Shown one piece after another: positions 1 through 9,473 of a DNA stretch of 64,000 nt (positions within the stretch are counted from its first letter, which is position 1; each line of letters begins with the position of its first letter). Source of the stretch: G963666705 sp963666705 (lineage in GTDB: Bacteria > Pseudomonadota > Alphaproteobacteria > CADEGL01); NCBI GenBank assembly GCA_963666705.2, contig CAXXKO010000009.1, forward strand, positions 124,001 to 188,000, in the 5' to 3' direction. The notes beneath the pieces were generated by a model, which saw only the letters and a list, made by a program, of their open reading frames with translations, ran no database searches and had not been told where the DNA came from. Made by a program: the position numbers and the translations under genes.

Positions 1-576
1 GGTTTCCTCACGGCCGGTGCCGCGAGCGGCAACATCACCGACCTGTCGATTGTCGTCGAAGGGCTGGCGGACGGCTTCCAGTTCGACCCCCTGGTCATCG
101 CCCCCACCGGCGCGACGATCACCGCCGCCAACGCCGGCATTCTGGAGGCGAACACCACGCTCCTCTTCGGCTCCAACCATGCCGACATCTTCGATGGCGG
201 CGCCGGCAACGACGTGCTCGACGGCGGCGGCTCGATGGATTCGCTCTCCGGCGGCGCGGGAAACGACACGCTTTTGGGCGGCGCCGACATCGACACTTTG
301 GACGGCGGCGGCGGCAACGACGTGCTGGCGGGCGGCGCGGGTGACGATCTGTTCGTCTTCGATAACGGCGACGGCGACGACACCTTCACCGACTTCGATG
401 CGCTCTCGGCGAGCGAGCAGGTTGATGTCTCGGGCTTCGGCTTCACGAACACCGGAGACTTCCAAGCGATCAATCAGGTCGGTGGGGATACGGTGATCGA
501 GGTCGACGCGGACGATTCGATCACGCTCCTCGGCGTGACCGCGACCGATGTCGACGACAGCGACTTCGTCTTCTAG
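1..576 (+). CDS. RTX-type calcium-binding secreted protein, C-terminal fragment
   Basis: The reading frame is open from the first base and ends at 576, so the N-terminus lies outside the window. About residues 60-115 of the visible 191 carry RTX nonapeptide repeats (GGAGND, GGADID, GGGGND, GGAGDD), which bind calcium in the parallel beta-roll of secreted hemolysin-type proteins. The end of the protein is acidic and hydrophobic (last residues DDSDFVF), as in the uncleaved C-terminal signals of type I secretion substrates. The catalytic or adhesive part, if any, is not visible, so the specific function is unknown. No type I secretion genes are in the window. Confidence 0.85.
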   Translation, partial: GFLTAGAASGNITDLSIVVEGLADGFQFDPLVIAPTGATITAANAGILEANTTLLFGSNHADIFDGGAGNDVLDGGGSMDSLSGGAGNDTLLGGADIDTLDGGGGNDVLAGGAGDDLFVFDNGDGDDTFTDFDALSASEQVDVSGFGFTNTGDFQAINQVGGDTVIEVDADDSITLLGVTATDVDDSDFVF

Positions 577-670
577 GCGACCGCTCGAAGAGGGGAGCGG
601 GCCGGCACCGATTCCGCGCAAGTGGAGAATGCGCTAGGCTTATCCATCGAACAGGCCGCGCCGCACCGCC

Positions 671-1564
671 ATGGCACGCTATGAAATCCCCGAGGGCTAT
701 ACCGTCGGCCTCCTGGCCACCATGCCGCGGTCGGGCACCTGGTACTCGTTCTACTTCTTCGAGTTCCTGGACATCTACCTCTCCGGGCGGGAGACGCTGA
801 GCACGCGCATGAGCCTGGAGGTCTACGATTCGCTCCGCCTCGGCAAGATCAGCGTTCACAGCATCTGCCCGGGCTTCCCGGACCTCTACCACGGGCCGTA
901 CCGGGCCGCCTGGGACGCACTCGCGTTCTACGTGGACGGCTACGACTACGGCACCCAGAAGTTCATCGGCGCCAACATCGGCGCCTATTCCCCGGCGCTG
1001 AACCCGGGCGTGCGGATCATCTATCTCTACCACAATCCGCTCGACCAGGCGGTCTCCTACTTCCGCCACGCCCGACACAACAAGAACCAGCAGAAGGTGG
1101 TGCGCACCGGCACCGACGGCGCCGCGGTCGAGCTGACCACCACCTCTCAGTACCTGCGCCTCGCGGGGATCGAGGCCTACATCAAGCAGTACTTCACCTT
1201 CCATGCCATGGCGGACGCTTATGGGGAGAACATCCTCATGGTGCCCTACGAGCGCCTGGTCGGGGATCCCGAAGCCAGCTTCGCCCGCATGCTGGCGTTC
1301 TGGGGGTTCGCGCTGGACACGCCGTTCAAAGAGGCGTGTTTCCACAAGGCGCTCAAATCCTGCACGCCCGAGAGCCTCAAGAATATCGAGGCGGCGCTCG
1401 ACAGCGCCCTGGCGCGGGACCAGACGGCCCCTGGCGAGAGCCATATGCGCGGCGGCGCGGTGGGCAAATGGCGCGATCACCTGGACCAATCCGACCTCGG
1501 CTTCGTCGCCGCGCGCCTGGCCGAGTTCGGCTTGTCGCTTGATGCGTTCGAGCGGGTGTGCTGA
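671..1564 (+). CDS. P-loop sulfotransferase family protein
   Basis: A 297-residue protein that probably transfers a sulfuryl group from PAPS to an alcohol or amine acceptor. The 5'-phosphosulfate-binding loop is seen at residues 19-24 (PRSGTW) after a hydrophobic strand. The 3'-phosphate-binding region is at about 115-135 (YLYHNPLDQAVSYF, with a conserved Ser at about 129). Length fits the Sulfotransfer_1/3 domain family. It lies 94 bp after the RTX gene and 66 bp before a hydrolase in the same direction. The acceptor cannot be predicted from sequence. Confidence 0.8.
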   Translation: MARYEIPEGYTVGLLATMPRSGTWYSFYFFEFLDIYLSGRETLSTRMSLEVYDSLRLGKISVHSICPGFPDLYHGPYRAAWDALAFYVDGYDYGTQKFIGANIGAYSPALNPGVRIIYLYHNPLDQAVSYFRHARHNKNQQKVVRTGTDGAAVELTTTSQYLRLAGIEAYIKQYFTFHAMADAYGENILMVPYERLVGDPEASFARMLAFWGFALDTPFKEACFHKALKSCTPESLKNIEAALDSALARDQTAPGESHMRGGAVGKWRDHLDQSDLGFVAARLAEFGLSLDAFERVC

Positions 1565-1630
1565 GACGGGTCCGAACTGGCCGATTGGCCCGCCACACGG
1601 CGCGGCCGTGCCACCACCGGGAGGACCGAC

Positions 1631-2512
1631 ATGCCGTTCGCCGAGACCGATGACGGGGTCAAGCTCCATTACGAGGAGACCGGGCAGGGCGCGCCCGTGA
1701 TCTTCGTCCACGAGTTCGCCGGCGACTGCCGCAGCTGGGAGCCCCAGGTCCGCGCCTTCGCGCGGCGCAATCGCTGCATCACCTACAACGCCCGCGGCTA
1801 CCCGCCCTCGGACGTGCCCGAGGCCGGTGCCATGTATTCCCAGGCCCGGGCCTGCGCGGACATCAAGGCCGTGCTCGACCATCTGGGGATCGAGCGGGCG
1901 CACGTGGTCGGCCTCTCCATGGGCGGCTTCGCCACGCTCCATTTCGGGCTCACCCACCCCGGCATGGCGCTCTCTCTCGTGGTCGCCGGCTGTGGCTATG
2001 GTGCCGAGCCCGACCGGCGCGCCAAGTTCCGGGCCGAGGCGGCGGCAACCGCCGATCTCATCGAGGCCGAGGGCATGGAAGCCTTCGCCGCGATCTATGG
2101 CGCCGGCCCGACGCGGGTGCAGTTCCAGAACAAGGACCCGCGCGGCTGGGCGGAGTTCGTGCGCATGCTGGGCGAGCATTCGGCCACGGGCTCGGCGCTG
2201 ACCATGCGCGGCGTACAGCGCGAGCGGCCCTCACTTTGGGACCTCGAGGACGGGCTCCGAGCCTTGGATGTGCCCACCCTCATCCTCACCGGGGACGAGG
2301 ACGAGCCCTGCCTCCTGCCCGGCGTCTTCATGAAGCGCGCCATCCGCACCGCGGGCCTGGTCGTCATCCCCAAGGCGGGCCACAACGTGAACCAGGAGGA
2401 TACGGCGGCGTTCAACCGCGCCGTCGCCGACTTCCACGCCGCCGTGGAGGCGGGCCGCTGGGAGGCGCGCGACCCGCGCTCGGTCACCGAATCGATCCTC
2501 GGGGATCGCTAG
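1631..2512 (+). CDS. Alpha/beta hydrolase
   Basis: A 293-residue alpha/beta-hydrolase-fold enzyme. Visible elements are the oxyanion-hole strand (VIFVHEF, about 23-29), the nucleophile elbow GLSMGG (Ser96), an acid region (LTGDEDEP, about 220) and the catalytic His (GHNVNQED, about 253-260). A purine-rich GGGAGGACC stretch precedes the ATG by a few bases. The next gene starts 11 bp after its stop, so the two are probably co-transcribed. The substrate is unknown; 3-oxoadipate enol-lactonase-like or general esterase activity are both possible. Confidence 0.8.
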   Translation: MPFAETDDGVKLHYEETGQGAPVIFVHEFAGDCRSWEPQVRAFARRNRCITYNARGYPPSDVPEAGAMYSQARACADIKAVLDHLGIERAHVVGLSMGGFATLHFGLTHPGMALSLVVAGCGYGAEPDRRAKFRAEAAATADLIEAEGMEAFAAIYGAGPTRVQFQNKDPRGWAEFVRMLGEHSATGSALTMRGVQRERPSLWDLEDGLRALDVPTLILTGDEDEPCLLPGVFMKRAIRTAGLVVIPKAGHNVNQEDTAAFNRAVADFHAAVEAGRWEARDPRSVTESILGDR

Positions 2513-2523
2513 GCAGGCGATCG

Positions 2524-3480
2524 ATGAAGGTCCTGATCCATCACGACCGGCCCGAGGAGTGCCTCGCGGTCATCGCGGCCTATGAGCCCGCGCTCGAGAT
2601 CCGCTGCTGCCGCACCTATGGCGATCTGCCCGGGGTGCTCGACGCGTTCGGGCCGGAGGTGATCTACGGTGTCCGGTTCGCCGGCACGCCCACCTTCCCG
2701 CGGCGCGCAATCCTCGAATCGCCCACCGTCAAATGGATGGCCGTCGGCGGGTCGGGCACCGACCACCTCGCACCCTGGGACCCGGCCGCCTTCACGGTGA
2801 CCAACGCGGCCGGCGTGGCGAGCGCGAGCATGGCCCAATACGCGATCGGCGCCATTCTCAGCCTGACCATCGGCTTCCCCGGCTTCGAGCGCGACCGGCG
2901 GGCGCGGCGCTGGGAACAGCGCGCGATCGGCGGGATCGACGGCAAGACGGTGACGATCCTCGGCCTCGGCAAGACCGGATGCGAGGTCGCGCGGCGGGCG
3001 AAGGCGCTCGGCCTCGGCGTCACAGGCGTGCGCGCGGGGCCACGCCCGACCCCGAACGTGGACCGGGTCTATGGCGGCGAGGATCTTCACGCGGCGCTCG
3101 GCGAGGGGGATTATGTCGTCCTCTCGGTGCCGCTCACGGACCGGACGCGGGGCGTCATCGACGCGGCCGCCTTCCGGGCCATGCGCCCGGGCGTCATCCT
3201 GGTCGATGTCTCGCGCGGCGGCGTGGTCGAGGCGGCGGCCCTCTTCGACGCCATGCGCTCGGGCCATGTGGCGGGGGTGGCGCTCGACGTGTTCGAGGAC
3301 GAGCCGCTGCCGCCCGAGAGCCCATTCTGGGACCTCGAGAACGCGATCCTGACGCCCCATTGCTCGAGCCTCTACGACGGCTGGGAGGAGCGCTCGGCCG
3401 AGATCTTCTGCGAGAACCTGACCCGCTGGCGGAACCGGGAGCCGCTCGAGAACGTGGTCGATCCGGCGCGAGGATACTGA
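2524..3480 (+). CDS. D-2-hydroxyacid dehydrogenase (NAD-dependent)
   Basis: A 318-residue member of the D-isomer-specific 2-hydroxyacid dehydrogenase family, which interconverts 2-oxoacids and D-2-hydroxyacids. The start is taken at 2524 (MKVLIHH) because the longer upstream frame has no family resemblance. The Rossmann dinucleotide motif GLGKTG lies near residue 146. The Arg of the catalytic triad is in VSRGG, the Glu in FEDEPLP, and the His in LTPHCSS, all in the expected order. The motif NAAGVASASMAQYA is the usual second signature. A MITE begins 5 bp after the stop. Confidence 0.85.
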   Translation: MKVLIHHDRPEECLAVIAAYEPALEIRCCRTYGDLPGVLDAFGPEVIYGVRFAGTPTFPRRAILESPTVKWMAVGGSGTDHLAPWDPAAFTVTNAAGVASASMAQYAIGAILSLTIGFPGFERDRRARRWEQRAIGGIDGKTVTILGLGKTGCEVARRAKALGLGVTGVRAGPRPTPNVDRVYGGEDLHAALGEGDYVVLSVPLTDRTRGVIDAAAFRAMRPGVILVDVSRGGVVEAAALFDAMRSGHVAGVALDVFEDEPLPPESPFWDLENAILTPHCSSLYDGWEERSAEIFCENLTRWRNREPLENVVDPARGY

Positions 3481-3485
3481 CCGAG

Positions 3486-3755
3486 CTAGTACCCACTTTC
3501 ATAATTCCGTGTGCCATACGACGGCGCCCCGAGGTTCCCGGCTAGGAGCGTGGCGCGCCGTGATGCCGGGGCATCACAAGCGGCGCGCGACGACGTCCGG
3601 GGGCCTCGGGGCGCCGCCCTACCGGTCGCTTTTCCCGCCCCCTCGGGGCGTCGAGGACGCTTGACGATGCCCCGGCATCGCCGGCGCGCCCCCTCCTACC
3701 GAGGAGACGGGAAAAGCGATCGTATGGCACACGGAATTATGAAAGTGGGTACTAG
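3486..3755. mobile_element. MITE family A, copy 1 (CTAG-bounded, about 270 bp)
   Basis: Non-coding palindromic element bounded by CTAG on both sides. Its terminal inverted repeats begin GTACCCACTTTCATAATTCC and continue through GTGTGCCATACGA, with the exact reverse complement at the right end (3720-3752). Internally, GTGATGCCGGGGCATCAC and GATGCCCCGGCATC are self-complementary and also complementary to each other, so the whole element can fold into one long hairpin. Short open frames inside are not genes. It sits 5 bp downstream of the hydroxyacid dehydrogenase stop. CTAG flanks suggest mobilisation by an IS630- or IS5-type transposase, none of which is in the window. Confidence 0.9.
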
Positions 3756-3858
3756 CCATCGCGCGGCGGATTTATCTTCCATGTGTCGTCGCCAGCGCAC
3801 AAACTCACCTCGCCTTCTGACAGCCATGCGATTTTTCTAGAGCGGGAGTAACGACGCG

Positions 3859-5196
3859 ATGGCGGTTCCAACCCACGTCAAATACCTGATCCTCGGCGCC
3901 GGGATGCACGGCCTCAGCACGGCCTGGCACCTGGCGGCGCGGCTCAATGCGAGCCCGCGCGGCTCGGGCGCGGACGTCCTCGTCATCGACAAGTCGGGCA
4001 TCGCCTCGGGCGCCAGCGGCATCGCCTGCGGCACCATCCGCAACAACTATTTCCAACCGGCGATGCGCGAGCTCATGGCCGTGAGCGTCGAGGTCTGGGA
4101 GAGCGATCCGGAGGCTTTCTCCTACCACCCGGTCGGCTTCATGCAGATCAGCCCCGAATCCATGACCGAGGACATGGCGAGCGTTCACGCGCAGCAGCGC
4201 GCCATCGGCTACACCTCCGAGCTCGTCACCGGCGAGGCCGAGTCCGAGCGCTATATGAAGGGCCTGTTCAGCGATTGGCGGGCCAAGGGCATCCACTCCG
4301 TCCTGCACGAGAAGAAAGGCGGCTACGCCAACAACACCCGCGCCATCCATGGCCTCGCCGGCGAGGCCGAGGCGGCGGGCGTGCGCATCCTCACGGGCTG
4401 CGAGGTCACGGGCATCAGGACCGCGGGCGGCGCCGTGGAGGCCGTCGAGACGAGCAAGGGGACGATCGGCTGCGACCACCTGGTGATCGCACTGGGGCCC
4501 TGGGTGAAGACGGCCTGGGACCTCCTCGATTTGCCCAAGACCGTGTCCATCAAGGGCGCGGAAGGCGCGACCCATGACGCCGGCCCCATGTGGACCTATT
4601 GGAGCCTCCAGGAAGGCACCCTTGGCGTCGACCCCGATCTGCAGAAGACCAACGACGGCGGCATGCCGCCGGTCGTCCATGTGGACACCGAGGCGCCCCT
4701 GCATTCGGATGTGGACGGCAGCCTGATCACCGACGGGTTCTGGGGCATCTACTACAAGCCCGATTTCCACTTCGACGGCATCCAGGGGGGTGCGGTGCCC
4801 TACAAGGTGGACAAGCCGGCCGACGAGGTGGCCGTCGACCCCTACGGGCCCGAGTCTCCCGAGTTCGTCGTCGGCGACGATTTCGCCCACATGTGGTGCT
4901 CGGCCCTGGCCTTCTGCCAGGAGCGTTTCGCCGGCAAGAGCGCCAAGTACCGCAAGGAGCCCTCGGGCGGCATCGGCGCGTTTACCCCCGACAGCTTCCC
5001 CGTCATCGACACCTTCCGCGAGAACGCGTACGTGATCGCGGATTCGAACCACGGCTTCAAGATGATCGGTGTCGGCAAGCTCGCGGCGCAAGAGCTGATG
5101 GGCGAGGCCTCGGCGCTGCTCGAGCCGTTCCGCTTCTCGCGCTACGCCGAGGGCCGGCTCCACCCCGTCTCCCACAGCCCCTTTCCGTGGAGCTGA
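3859..5196 (+). CDS. FAD-dependent oxidoreductase (DadA/sarcosine oxidase type)
   Basis: A 445-residue flavoprotein of the DAO family, which oxidises amino acids or N-methylated amines to imines/oxo acids. The N-terminal ADP-binding motif GAGMHG (residues 13-18) follows a beta strand (YLILGAG), and a ribose-binding acidic residue follows in VIDKSG. The C-terminal second FAD contact is around SNHGFKMIGVGK (about 400). Length and domain order fit glycine/sarcosine oxidase-like proteins. The substrate is unknown. It precedes the maleate-isomerase-like gene on the same strand by about 60 bp, so an amino- or keto-acid catabolic role is plausible. Confidence 0.8.
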   Translation: MAVPTHVKYLILGAGMHGLSTAWHLAARLNASPRGSGADVLVIDKSGIASGASGIACGTIRNNYFQPAMRELMAVSVEVWESDPEAFSYHPVGFMQISPESMTEDMASVHAQQRAIGYTSELVTGEAESERYMKGLFSDWRAKGIHSVLHEKKGGYANNTRAIHGLAGEAEAAGVRILTGCEVTGIRTAGGAVEAVETSKGTIGCDHLVIALGPWVKTAWDLLDLPKTVSIKGAEGATHDAGPMWTYWSLQEGTLGVDPDLQKTNDGGMPPVVHVDTEAPLHSDVDGSLITDGFWGIYYKPDFHFDGIQGGAVPYKVDKPADEVAVDPYGPESPEFVVGDDFAHMWCSALAFCQERFAGKSAKYRKEPSGGIGAFTPDSFPVIDTFRENAYVIADSNHGFKMIGVGKLAAQELMGEASALLEPFRFSRYAEGRLHPVSHSPFPWS

Positions 5197-5256
5197 CGCA
5201 GTGGACTCGCAGATCGAGGACCGCGAGCGTTCCATGGAAGAGCCGGGGAGAGTGTG

Positions 5257-6015
5257 ATGATGGCACACGCGGAGCCGGCACCCGCCGAGATGACGGGCTC
5301 ACGGGGGCGGGCGCGCATCGGCGTCGTGGTGCCCGTCTCCAACACCAACCTGGAGCCCGACCTCAACATGCTGCGGCCGGAGGGGGTGTCGCTCCACTTC
5401 GCCCGCGCCGGCGGCTACGACCTCGACGCCATACCGGATGGCGCGCAGATGCGGCAATTCGCCCTCGCCTCGCTCGACGGCGTGCTGGCCGCTCTGGTGG
5501 CGGCCCGGCCCCACATGATCCTCTACGGCTGCACCTCGGCGACCCTGTCCCACGGCCCCGCCTTCGACCGCGAGTTCCAGGCCCGCATCGAACGGGAGGC
5601 GGGCGTGCCGGCCGTCACGGCCGCGGGCGCGGTGGTCCAGGCGCTCACCGATCTCGGCGTCCGGCGCATCGGCTTCACCTCTCCCTATGTGCAGTCCCTC
5701 AACGAGGAGGCCGTCGAATTCCTGCGCCAATGCGGCTTCGAGGTCGTCGCCACCGCGCATACGGATGACGACCTCGGCAACTACGGCATGGGCGCGCTCA
5801 CTCCAGACGAGGTCCACGCGCTCGGCCTGCGCGCCGACCACGACGACGCCGAGGCCATCGTCCTCTCCTGCACCGACATGCGGGCGGTCGAGGCGACCTG
5901 GATGCTGGAGCGCGATCTCGGCAAGCCGGTCGTGACCAGCAACCAGGCCCTCATGCGCGCGGCGATCAAACGCCTGGGGCTGGAGGCCGACGGTATGCGG
6001 ACGGGATATGGGTGA
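5257..6015 (+). CDS. Asp/Glu racemase superfamily protein, maleate isomerase/arylmalonate decarboxylase-like
   Basis: About 252 residues. GTG 5254, ATG 5257 and ATG 5260 follow a GGGGAGAG ribosome-binding site at 5245-5252; 5257 is chosen by spacing and the choice is soft. The two active-site cysteine motifs of the cofactor-free racemase/isomerase superfamily are visible: YGCTSAT near residue 92 and LSCTDMR in the second half. The opening RIGVVVPVSNTNLEPD is typical of maleate isomerase and arylmalonate decarboxylase homologues. It could isomerise maleate or a related diacid; the substrate is inferred only. It ends 25 bp before MITE copy 2. Confidence 0.75.
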   Translation: MMAHAEPAPAEMTGSRGRARIGVVVPVSNTNLEPDLNMLRPEGVSLHFARAGGYDLDAIPDGAQMRQFALASLDGVLAALVAARPHMILYGCTSATLSHGPAFDREFQARIEREAGVPAVTAAGAVVQALTDLGVRRIGFTSPYVQSLNEEAVEFLRQCGFEVVATAHTDDDLGNYGMGALTPDEVHALGLRADHDDAEAIVLSCTDMRAVEATWMLERDLGKPVVTSNQALMRAAIKRLGLEADGMRTGYG

Positions 6016-6040
6016 GGGTGGGCCGTGGCCGGCTTGGAGG

Positions 6041-6310
6041 CTAGTACCCACTTTCATAATTCCGTGTGTCATACGACGGCGCCCCGAGGTTCCCGGCTAG
6101 GAGCGTGGCGCGCCGTGATGCCGGGGCATCACAAGCGTCGCGCGACGACGTCCGGGGGCCTCGGGGCGCCGCCCTTCGGGTCGCTTTTCCCGCCCCCTCG
6201 GGGCGTCGGGGACGCTTGACGATGCCCCGGCATCGCCGGCGCGCCCCCTCCTGCCGAGGAGACGGGAAAAGCGATCGTATGGCACACGGAATTATGAAAG
6301 TGGGTACTAG
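6041..6310. mobile_element. MITE family A, copy 2
   Basis: A second, nearly identical copy of the CTAG-bounded palindromic element. Left CTAG is at 6041-6044 and right CTAG at 6307-6310, with the same GTACCC...GGGTAC inverted ends. It fills the gap between two convergent genes: 25 bp from the racemase-like stop on the left and 16 bp from the acyl-CoA ligase stop on the right. Given its long hairpin, it probably serves as a bidirectional transcription terminator here (inference). Confidence 0.9.
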
Positions 6311-6326
6311 TTTCGGCGTCTGAGTT

Positions 6327-7925
6327 TCAGGCGCCACCGTCCGCGTCCCAGACGCCGGGGCCGGTGCCGCCGAGCTCCTCGCGCCTGACCTTGGCGAGGT
6401 CCGTATAGGGGAGTGAGGGGCGGACCTCGATATAGCGCGGCACCATGAAGCGGGCCATGCGCCCGGCGCAGAAAGCGTGCACCTCGGCCGGGTCGAGCGC
6501 CGCGCCCGCGCGCGGCACGACGGCCACCTTCACGTCCTCCTCGCCCACCGCGGCCGGCACGCCGATGGCGACACACTCGGCGATATCCGGATGGGCGGCG
6601 AGGATCTCCTCGAACTCGACGACCGAGATGTTCTCGCCCCGTCGCCGGATGGTGAACTTGTCGCGGCCCTTGAAGTAGTAGAAGCCGTCTTCGTCGCGCA
6701 CCCCCATGTCGCCCGTGTGATACCAGAGGTTGCGCCAAGCCGCGGTGGTCGCTGCGTCGTCGTCCTCGTAGGAGCGGAACATCACGTCCGGCACCAGGGG
6801 GCGGACCAGAATCTGGCCCATGACTCCATCGGGAACCGGGCGGTCGAGCGCGTCGGCGATACGCATCTCGAAGTCGGGCGTGGGCCGGCCGAAGGAGCCG
6901 GGCGGAGCGCCGTGGATCGGATCGGGCGTCGCCATGGGATCGGCCTCGGTCGAGCCGAAAGCCTCGCGCAGCTTCGTGCCGAAGCGGCGCTCGAAGGGCT
7001 CGATATGCTCGACCAGGATGCCGCCCAAGACGGCGAGGCGGAGCGTGTTGTCCGCGTCCCCCGGCGCCTCGGAGGTGGAGAGGAGCATGGGCGCGATGGT
7101 GCCGAGCCCGGCCGTCACGGTTGCACCGGTGGCGCGTACCTGGTCCCAGAACCGGCTGCGCGAGAAGGTGGGGAAGATGGCGACCGCACCCCCCGCCACC
7201 AGCGAGGACAGCACCATGTATGTCTGCCCGGTGACGTGGAACAGCGGTGGCCAGGTATGCATCACATCGCCCGGGCCGAGGCCGTAGGCTTCCGCCATCC
7301 GTGCGGCGCTGCGGACGAGGTGGTTGTGGCACAGCAGCGCCGCCTTGGAGCGCCCCGTCGTGCCCGAGGTATAGAGGAGGCCGGCGACGGCGTGGGGCGC
7401 AACCTCGCGGACCTCGCCGGGCGATGCCGCCACGACCGCGTCCCAGCCCACCACCTCGGACGCCAAGAGTTGGGCGCCCGCGGGCACGGCATCGGTGAAC
7501 ACCAGGGTCTCGATACCGAGGGGCTCGAGCGGCGGCAGCACGTCGAGCGCCGAGGCCTCGGTAAACAAGAGGCGCGCGCGCGACCGGCCGATCATGTCGG
7601 CCAGCACGGCGCCCTTGTGGCTGCGGTTGAGAGCGACGAACTCGCCACCGCCGCAGGTGGTCCCGAACCAGGTCCAGATCGCCGCGGGCTGGTTGGAGAG
7701 GAAGCTCGCGACCCTGTCCCCCGGCGCGCCGGCCCCCGTCGCGTCGAGGAAGCCGCGCACCCGGCGGACCTCCTCGAGCGCCTGGGTGTAGGACCAGCGC
7801 CGGCCCTCCCAAATCACGAAGTCCGCGTCCCCCGAACGCGCGACACGGGCGAGGAACGCCTGGGGTAGGCTGGCCCGCTCGTCGCCGACTAGATCGACCA
7901 GGTTCCGCGGCGGTGGCACGCTCAT
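6327..7925 (-). CDS. Acyl-CoA synthetase (AMP-forming)
   Basis: A 532-residue ANL-superfamily ligase that activates a carboxylic acid to its acyl-CoA through an acyl-adenylate. The P-loop-like motif LLYTSGTTGRSKAALL lies near residue 210, and the YHTGDMG...GRDKFTIRRRGENIS hinge/adenylate motif near 400-430. A C-terminal lysine (DLAKVRRE) fits the catalytic Lys region. Other ORFs in this interval are shadows. The gene followed the enoyl-CoA hydratase on the minus strand, but an IS1182-type element now starts only about 24 bp upstream of its ATG, so it probably lacks its native promoter. The acid substrate is unknown; crotonobetaine/carnitine- or medium-chain-type ligases are the nearest look. 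Confidence 0.85.
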   Translation of the reverse strand: MSVPPPRNLVDLVGDERASLPQAFLARVARSGDADFVIWEGRRWSYTQALEEVRRVRGFLDATGAGAPGDRVASFLSNQPAAIWTWFGTTCGGGEFVALNRSHKGAVLADMIGRSRARLLFTEASALDVLPPLEPLGIETLVFTDAVPAGAQLLASEVVGWDAVVAASPGEVREVAPHAVAGLLYTSGTTGRSKAALLCHNHLVRSAARMAEAYGLGPGDVMHTWPPLFHVTGQTYMVLSSLVAGGAVAIFPTFSRSRFWDQVRATGATVTAGLGTIAPMLLSTSEAPGDADNTLRLAVLGGILVEHIEPFERRFGTKLREAFGSTEADPMATPDPIHGAPPGSFGRPTPDFEMRIADALDRPVPDGVMGQILVRPLVPDVMFRSYEDDDAATTAAWRNLWYHTGDMGVRDEDGFYYFKGRDKFTIRRRGENISVVEFEEILAAHPDIAECVAIGVPAAVGEEDVKVAVVPRAGAALDPAEVHAFCAGRMARFMVPRYIEVRPSLPYTDLAKVRREELGGTGPGVWDADGGA

Positions 7926-7949
7926 CGGTGCGCTGGTCCTACGGCCTAG

Positions 7950-9473
7950 GAGCCTGTCCGAGAATTCGGATTTGGCTCGACGTGGGTATCGGAGTGTGAT
8001 TCGTTAAACGGCATGAGCAAAACCTTTCGAGCTTGGGACGTGGATCAGGTCTGGCTGTTGCCGGCTTCGGTCCATGACTTCGTGCCGGCGGGACACGCGG
8101 CGCACCTGGTGCGGGATGCGGTGCGCGAGAGCCTGGACCTGTCGGCGATCTTTGCGGCCTATGGCGAGGCGCGCGGCCAGCCGCCCTACCACCCGGTGAT
8201 GATGGTGGCGCTGTTGCTGTACGCCTACAGCGTCGGCGTCTATTCGTCGCGCCGCATCGCCAGGGGGTGTGAGGAGCGCGTCGACTTCATGGCGGTGACA
8301 GGGATGCAGCGGCCCGACTTCCGCACCATCTCGGATTTCCGCAAGCGCCATCTCGCGGCGCTGTCGGGGCTGTTCGCGCAGGTGCTGGCCCTGTGCCGCC
8401 GGGCGGGGCTGGTCAAGCTCGGCCATGTGGCGCTGGACGGCACCAAGATCAAGGCCAACGCCTCCAAGCACAAGGCGATGTCTTACGCCCGCATGGTCAG
8501 GGCGGAGGCCGGGCTCGAGGCGGTGGTCGAGAGCTGGCTCGATCGGGCGGCGGCGGCCGATGCGGCGGAGGACGAGGCGTTGGGGGTCGCGGCGCGGGGC
8601 GACGAGATGCCGGCCTGGGTCGCCGACAAGGCCAAGCGTCTGGCCAAGATTCGCGAGGCCAAGGCCGCCCTGGAGGCCGAGGCGCGGGACGCGGCCGCGC
8701 GCGCCGCCCAGACGCGGGCGCCGAAGCGCCCGGGACCCAAGCCCAAGCCGCCGGCGGATGTGCCGGCGGACAAGGCGCAGCGCAACTTCACCGACCCCGA
8801 GAGCCGCATCCTCAAGACCAAGGACGGCTTCATCCAGGGCTATAATGCCCAGGCCGCGGTCGATGCCAAACGCCAGATCATCGTCGCCCACGCCCTGACC
8901 GATTCGACCAGCGACCAGGGCCAGCTCGAACCCCTGATCGACGCCATCGAAGCCAACCTCGGGCGGCGTCCCAGGGAGATATCGGCGGACGCCGGCTACT
9001 GCTCGAAGGCGAACCTGGAGGCCGCCGATAGGCGGGGCATCAAGCCCTACATCGCGACCGGGCGGCAAAAGCACGGCCAAGCCGCCGCCGTGGGCCCGCG
9101 CGCCGCGCCGCCCGGCGGCCGGGTCGCGGCCATGGCGGCCACCCTCAGGCGCGCCGGGCGCCGCAGCCGCTACCGCCTGCGCAAGCAGACCGTCGAGCCG
9201 GTGTTCGGCCAGATCAAGCAGGCCCGGGGCTTCCGTCAGTTCCTGCTGCGCGGCCGTGAGAAGGTCACATGCGAATGGGCGATGATCTGCACCGCCCACA
9301 ACCTGGCCAAGCTCGCCGTCGCCCAAGCGCCATGAGACGCCGAGACCAATCATGCCTCTCGCCGCGCCAAGCCCCTGAAGGCAACCACCCATGAGCCAAA
9401 CCACCAAAATCACGACAAGACCACTCGCCATCACCCCAATGCTTGCCAACAACATCAAATCTCGGACAGGCTT
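7950..9473 (+). mobile_element. IS1182-family insertion sequence (copy a), with CTAG target duplication
   Basis: A complete element of about 1.52 kb. The left end reads GAGCCTGTCCGAGA and the reverse complement of the right end reads AAGCCTGTCCGAGA. Both sides are flanked by CTAG (7946-7949 and 9474-9477), the target duplication. It carries one intact transposase gene. It lies between an enoyl-CoA hydratase and an acyl-CoA ligase that would otherwise be about 20 bp apart on the minus strand. The right-hand CTAG contains the hydratase stop codon. Confidence 0.88.
8013..9335 (+). CDS. IS1182-family DDE transposase
   Basis: A 440-residue transposase. The N-terminal DUF772-like region (PPYHPVMMVALLLYAYSVGVYSSRRI) is typical of IS5/IS1182 transposases. 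The first catalytic Asp is in ALDGTKIKANAS (about 145), the second probably in the TDSTSDQGQ strand (about 297), and the Glu in the C-terminal YRLRKQTVEPVFGQIK signature (about 395). A basic Ala/Lys-rich insertion lies between the first and second Asp. The frame is undamaged, so the element may be active. Confidence 0.92.
   Translation: MSKTFRAWDVDQVWLLPASVHDFVPAGHAAHLVRDAVRESLDLSAIFAAYGEARGQPPYHPVMMVALLLYAYSVGVYSSRRIARGCEERVDFMAVTGMQRPDFRTISDFRKRHLAALSGLFAQVLALCRRAGLVKLGHVALDGTKIKANASKHKAMSYARMVRAEAGLEAVVESWLDRAAAADAAEDEALGVAARGDEMPAWVADKAKRLAKIREAKAALEAEARDAAARAAQTRAPKRPGPKPKPPADVPADKAQRNFTDPESRILKTKDGFIQGYNAQAAVDAKRQIIVAHALTDSTSDQGQLEPLIDAIEANLGRRPREISADAGYCSKANLEAADRRGIKPYIATGRQKHGQAAAVGPRAAPPGGRVAAMAATLRRAGRRSRYRLRKQTVEPVFGQIKQARGFRQFLLRGREKVTCEWAMICTAHNLAKLAVAQAP

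Noticed and set aside
3511..3840. ORFs of 60-110 codons inside the MITE copies, on both strands
   Set aside because: They recur in every copy, are made of the palindrome, and have no start site or codon character; the element is non-coding.
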